From: Coriobacteriia bacterium
GTDB taxonomy: Bacteria; Actinomycetota; Coriobacteriia; Anaerosomatales; Anaerosomataceae
Reading direction: 5' to 3'
Assembly: GCA_016938395.1 (NCBI GenBank)
Contig: JAFGUS010000136.1
Coordinates: 1 to 18,673 of the forward strand
Length of the DNA stretch: 18,673 bases
Positions 14,510 to 18,673 of the stretch are shown here, piece by piece. The translations under genes were made by a program, and so were the position numbers. A model generated the notes under the pieces. The model ran no database searches. It saw nothing but the letters and a program-made list of their open reading frames with translations, and was not told the origin of the DNA. Position 1 is the stretch's first letter; each line of letters starts with the position of its first letter.

Positions 14510-15481
14510 ATGGGCAAGTACGTATTCCGGCGCATCCTGCAGATGATCCCGGTGTTTCTGGGCGTGACGTTCATCCTGTTCGCGCTGCGCATACCGGGGC
14601 TGCTGCCGGGAGATCCGGTCCAGCTCATCGTCGGCGAGCGCGAGCTCACACCGGCGCTCCGGGCTGAGATCGAGGAGAAGCATCACCTCGACGAGCCGCT
14701 CCACATCCAGTACGGCTATTACGTGAGCGGGCTCGTCCAAGGAGACCTCGGCTCTTCGATGCAGAAGGGTCGCGAGGTCAAAGACATCCTTCTCGACAAG
14801 TTCCCCAACACCATACGGCTCGCCATCTCGGCGATTCTGGTGGAGATCGTGATCGGACTGCTCGCCGGCATCATATCGGCGGTGAAGCAGTACTCCTTCT
14901 GGGACGTCCTCGTGACGCTCTCGACATCGATACTCGTGTCGGTGCCGGTTTTCTGGCTCGGCATGCTGTTGCAGATGTTCTTCGGCATAAAGCTCAAGGA
15001 GTGGACGGGCGGCGCCGTGTTCCTGCCCATCTCGGGCATGGGTGATCCGCCCGACCTGATGCACCTCATTCTTCCGTCCATAACCCTGGCGTCCGTCTCC
15101 ACGGCATACGTTGCGCGCATCATGCGCAGCCAGATGCTCGAGGCGATGGGCCAGGACTACATACGCACAGCGCGCGCCAAGGGTCTGTCCGAGCGCGTGG
15201 TCGTGTTCAAGCACGGCCTCAAGAACGCGCTCATCCCGGTGGTCACGTTCATCGGTCTCGACCTCGGTGCGCTCATGGCCGGCGCCATCCTCACTGAGAC
15301 GGTGTTCTCCTGGCCGGGGATCGGTCGCGAGATCTACCTCGCCGTCACGCAACGTGACTGGCCGGTGGTGATGGGTGGCGTGGTCGTCGTCGTGTTCATC
15401 GTCATGGTCGTAAACTTGCTCGTGGATATCAGTTACGCGGTCCTCGATCCCCGGATCAGATACGGAGGTACCGCCGAATGA
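14510..15481 (+). CDS. Peptide ABC transporter permease (OppB/DppB)
   Basis: A 323-residue inner-membrane permease with six predicted helices at about 9-29, 102-124, 133-157, 183-203, 238-262 and 286-310, and the long extracytoplasmic loop after helix one that marks OppB/DppB types. The ATPase-docking EAA motif is at 211-228 (EAMGQDYIRTARAKGLSE). The C-terminal DPRIRYGG is family-typical. The start ATG 14510 follows GGAAG at 14496-14500. It ends in an ATGA overlap with the next permease gene. With its neighbour it forms the heterodimeric translocation pore. Confidence 0.94.
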   Translation: MGKYVFRRILQMIPVFLGVTFILFALRIPGLLPGDPVQLIVGERELTPALRAEIEEKHHLDEPLHIQYGYYVSGLVQGDLGSSMQKGREVKDILLDKFPNTIRLAISAILVEIVIGLLAGIISAVKQYSFWDVLVTLSTSILVSVPVFWLGMLLQMFFGIKLKEWTGGAVFLPISGMGDPPDLMHLILPSITLASVSTAYVARIMRSQMLEAMGQDYIRTARAKGLSERVVVFKHGLKNALIPVVTFIGLDLGALMAGAILTETVFSWPGIGREIYLAVTQRDWPVVMGGVVVVVFIVMVVNLLVDISYAVLDPRIRYGGTAE

Positions 15482-16476
15482 GCGCCGACCACAAGCTACC
15501 CAACGGGCCGGTCAGAGGTACCCCCGATGGGCCGGTGGATCCGGGCGGACACCCGATTCGCGACGAGCAGATGCACGTTGCCGGCACCGCCGGTCTGCCC
15601 GGTGCGGGCGAGTTGGCCCAGAAGCCGTCCCGCACCCTGTGGGGTGACGCGCTGATACGGCTGCGCAAGAACAAGCTCGCCATCATCGGGCTCATCTGGA
15701 TCACGTTCATTATTGCCGTGACGCTCTCGGCGGACCTGTGGGTGCCCAACAACTTCGCCGATCCCACCTCTACGGAGTTCGCCAGTTTGCAGCCGCCGTC
15801 TTCCGACCACCCCTTCGGCACCGACCGTATCGGACGAGACGTGTTCTCGCGCGTTATCTACGGTGCCCGCGTGTCGCTCGCGGTCGGAATCCTTGCGGTG
15901 AGCATCTCACTCGTCATCGGACTGGTGATGGGGTCGCTCTCGGGGTACTACGGGGGGCTGCTCGATGCGTTTGTGATGCGAACAGCGGACATCTTCTTCG
16001 CGTTCCCGTACGTGCTGTTCGCCATCGCGCTTCTGGCTGTGCTCGGGCCCAGTTACCGCAACGTGTTCATCGCCATCGGTATCCTGGGCTGGCCGTCCAT
16101 CGCCCGTGTGCTCCGCAGCTCGATTCTCTCGGTCAAGGAGAACGAGTACGTGGACGCCGCGCACGCGATGGGTGCATCAGACCTGCGGATCATGTTCCGG
16201 CACATCATGCCCAACGCGATCGCACCCATCATCGTGTACGGCACGATGAGCATCGGTGGAGCGATCATCTCCGAGGCCGCCCTCTCGTACCTGGGTATGG
16301 GGGTCCAGCCGCCCACGCCCTCGTGGGGGCTCATGCTGTCCGAGGCCAAGGCGCTCATGATTCCGGCACCGTGGCTCACCCTCTGGCCCGGCTTCGCGAT
16401 CCTCACCACCGTGCTGTCGTTCGTTCTCATCGGTGACGGACTGCGTGACGCCCTCGACGTGAAGATGAAGGACTGA
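15478..16476 (+). CDS. Peptide ABC transporter permease (OppC/DppC)
   Basis: A 332-residue second permease subunit. Residues 1-55 are a hydrophilic Gly/Pro-rich cytoplasmic extension, longer than usual and containing a small GPV repeat; the OppC_N-type start (DALIRLRKNKLAIIGL) follows. Helices lie at about 66-86, 132-155, 170-190, 195-215, 247-270 and 302-320. HPFGTDRIGRDVFSR is the conserved DppC/OppC motif, and the EAA loop is at 221-238 (ENEYVDAAHAMGASDLRI). GGAGGT at 15464-15469 lies inside the end of the upstream permease gene, and the start overlaps its stop (ATGA). One base separates it from the ATPase gene. Confidence 0.95.
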   Translation: MSADHKLPNGPVRGTPDGPVDPGGHPIRDEQMHVAGTAGLPGAGELAQKPSRTLWGDALIRLRKNKLAIIGLIWITFIIAVTLSADLWVPNNFADPTSTEFASLQPPSSDHPFGTDRIGRDVFSRVIYGARVSLAVGILAVSISLVIGLVMGSLSGYYGGLLDAFVMRTADIFFAFPYVLFAIALLAVLGPSYRNVFIAIGILGWPSIARVLRSSILSVKENEYVDAAHAMGASDLRIMFRHIMPNAIAPIIVYGTMSIGGAIISEAALSYLGMGVQPPTPSWGLMLSEAKALMIPAPWLTLWPGFAILTTVLSFVLIGDGLRDALDVKMKD

Positions 16477-16477
16477 C

Positions 16478-17494
<1,017 letters not shown>

Positions 17495-17495
17495 G

Positions 17496-18524
17496 ATGGG
17501 CGAGATTCTGCGTGTCGAGGGCCTGGTCAAGTACTTCGGCGTGGAGCAGGGGCTTCTCGCCTCGAAGCTCGGCAAGAAGGTCCACGCGGTGGACGGCGTG
17601 TCGTTCGCGGTCAACGAGGGCGAGACACTCGGGCTGGTGGGCGAGTCGGGGTGCGGTAAGTCTACGACCGGCCGCTGCATCATCCGTCTCCACGAACCCA
17701 CGCGCGGCGAGGTCACGTTCGACGGGACCGACGTGCGCGCGCTGCGTGGCAAGAAGCTGCAGGCGTTCAGGCGTGAGGTGCAGTTCATCTTCCAGGACCC
17801 GTATGCCTCGCTCAACCCCCGCATGACGATCGGCGAGCTCGTCTCCGAACCGCTCGTGGTGCACGGCATCGGCACCAAGGAAGAGCGTCGCAACCGGGCG
17901 AAGGAGCTCCTCGAGGTCGTGGGGCTCAACCCGGAGCACATCAACCGCTATCCGCACGAGTTCTCCGGCGGGCAGCGTCAGCGCATCGGCATCGCGCGCG
18001 CGCTCGCCCTGAATCCGCGGCTCATCATCTGCGACGAGCCGGTCTCGGCACTCGACGTGTCCATCCAGGCGCAGGTCATCAATCTGCTGGACGAACTGCA
18101 GGATCAGTTCGGACTCACGTACGTCTTCATCGCCCACGACCTCTCGGTCGTGAGGCACATCTCCGACCGGGTCGCGGTCATGTACCTGGGCAAGATCGTT
18201 GAGATCGGTGACTGGAAGGGCCTTTACGACGAGCCGCACCACCCCTACACGCAGTCGCTTCTCTCGGCGGTGCCGGTTCCCGATCCGGTGAAGCAGCGCA
18301 GCCGCGAACGCATCATCCTCGAGGGTGACGTGCCGAGTCCGATCGATCCCCCCACGGGCTGCCGGTTCCATACACGGTGCCCGATCGCGCAGTCCCCGAT
18401 CTGCAGCACGGAGGATCCCGAGCTGAGGACGGTGGCGCCCGATCACCAGGCGGCGTGCCACTTCGCGGCGTCGTTCCCGATCCCGGCGACGGGTCACACG
18501 CATGTGACCGGTGGGCACGACTGA
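17496..18524 (+). CDS. Peptide ABC transporter ATP-binding protein (OppF/DppF)
   Basis: A 342-residue second ATPase, expected to pair with the upstream one. Walker A GESGCGKS (49-56), Gln100, signature FSGGQRQR (156-163), Walker B LIICDE (176-181) and His214 are all present. An insertion around residues 18-29 ([12 protein letters not shown]) before AVDGVSF is typical of OppF. The C-terminal domain has [12 protein letters not shown] and [14 protein letters not shown], with Cys at 289, 295, 303 and 321. The tail ends [10 protein letters not shown], rich in His. Start ATG 17496 keeps it 1 nt from the upstream stop; a longer frame start at 17421 lies inside that gene. No clear terminator follows before the tRNA promoter. 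Confidence 0.95.
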   Translation: MGEILRVEGLVKYFGVEQGLLASKLGKKVHAVDGVSFAVNEGETLGLVGESGCGKSTTGRCIIRLHEPTRGEVTFDGTDVRALRGKKLQAFRREVQFIFQDPYASLNPRMTIGELVSEPLVVHGIGTKEERRNRAKELLEVVGLNPEHINRYPHEFSGGQRQRIGIARALALNPRLIICDEPVSALDVSIQAQVINLLDELQDQFGLTYVFIAHDLSVVRHISDRVAVMYLGKIVEIGDWKGLYDEPHHPYTQSLLSAVPVPDPVKQRSRERIILEGDVPSPIDPPTGCRFHTRCPIAQSPICSTEDPELRTVAPDHQAACHFAASFPIPATGHTHVTGGHD

Positions 18525-18547
18525 GGCTAGGCATCCGCGGGAGGTCT

Positions 18548-18556
18548 TGTTATACT
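18548..18556 (+). promoter_or_regulatory. Extended -10 promoter for the tRNA-Leu gene
   Basis: TGTTATACT has the TG-N extension and -10 hexamer TATACT (18551-18556), 31 nt before the mature tRNA. No good -35 is visible. It has the same TATACTC box as the promoters at 4234 and 12155. Confidence 0.55.
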
Positions 18557-18587
18557 CTCCCTCGCTGTCCCCCGGGACGGCGGCTCT

Positions 18588-18673
18588 GTCCGAGTGGCGG
18601 AATGGCAGACGCGCTAGGTTGAGGGCCTAGTGCCCGCAAGGGCGTGCGAGTTCAACTCTCGCCTCGGACACCA
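18588..18673 (+). tRNA. tRNA-Leu (anticodon GAG)
   Basis: An 86-nt class II tRNA. Acceptor GTCCGAG (18588-18594) pairs with CTCGGAC (18663-18669), then discriminator A and encoded CCA at the window edge. The anticodon stem CTAGG/CCTAG (18614-18618, 18626-18630) encloses a 7-nt loop with anticodon GAG at 18621-18623, reading CUC/CUU leucine codons. A long variable arm (GCCC-GCAA-GGGC) is typical of tRNA-Leu. The T arm is GCGAG/CTCGC with TTCAACT loop. All stems pair perfectly. Confidence 0.97.

Overview
This is a GC-rich window of about 18.7 kb. The order rapZ-yvcK-whiA-gap-pgk-tpiA-...-secG, an Arg in place of the usual Lys in the RapZ P-loop, GTG/TTG starts and lipobox signal peptides all point to an actinobacterium (Actinomycetota). 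The insertion of gpmI into the glycolytic block and the gene style suggest a deep-branching, Coriobacteriia-like lineage rather than a streptomycete or mycobacterium. That placement is inference from gene order and sequence style, not from a search.

Layout. (1) Positions 1-4150 are an accessory-looking strip of small stand-alone genes, each with its own ribosome binding site: a lipoprotein, a DUF1801 protein, an Arr-type rifampin ADP-ribosyltransferase, a second lipoprotein, a minus-strand zinc-ribbon protein, a second DUF1801 protein, a small four-helix membrane protein and a DUF5655 protein. The gaps around arr hold hairpins and an 11-nt direct repeat that look somewhat like worn integron attC sites. 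(2) Positions 4231-7408 are an operon driven by an extended -10 promoter: a YvlD/holin-4-like membrane protein, then rapZ, yvcK and whiA with overlapping or nearly touching ends. (3) Positions 7459-12121 are a glycolytic operon, gap-pgk-tpiA-gpmI, which carries triose phosphates to 2-phosphoglycerate; secG follows from its own promoter and ends in a GC-rich hairpin. (4) Positions 12741-18524 are a complete oligopeptide/dipeptide ABC importer: lipoprotein binding protein, two permeases and two ATPases. A perfect 16-bp hairpin separates the binding-protein gene from the permease genes. (5) The window ends exactly at the CCA of a tRNA-Leu(GAG).

The core genes fit together as central-carbon and cell-envelope housekeeping (RapZ/YvcK/WhiA regulation, lower glycolysis, SecYEG, peptide uptake). 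There is no CRISPR array, no transposase and no clear prophage gene. No intergenic stretch exceeds about 275 nt. I found no clearly new multi-gene system. The items most worth checking are the arr cassette-like region, the inverted repeat at the gap promoter, the structured leader of the peptide-binding protein gene, the oppA/oppB hairpin, and the coupling of a YvlD-like membrane protein to rapZ.
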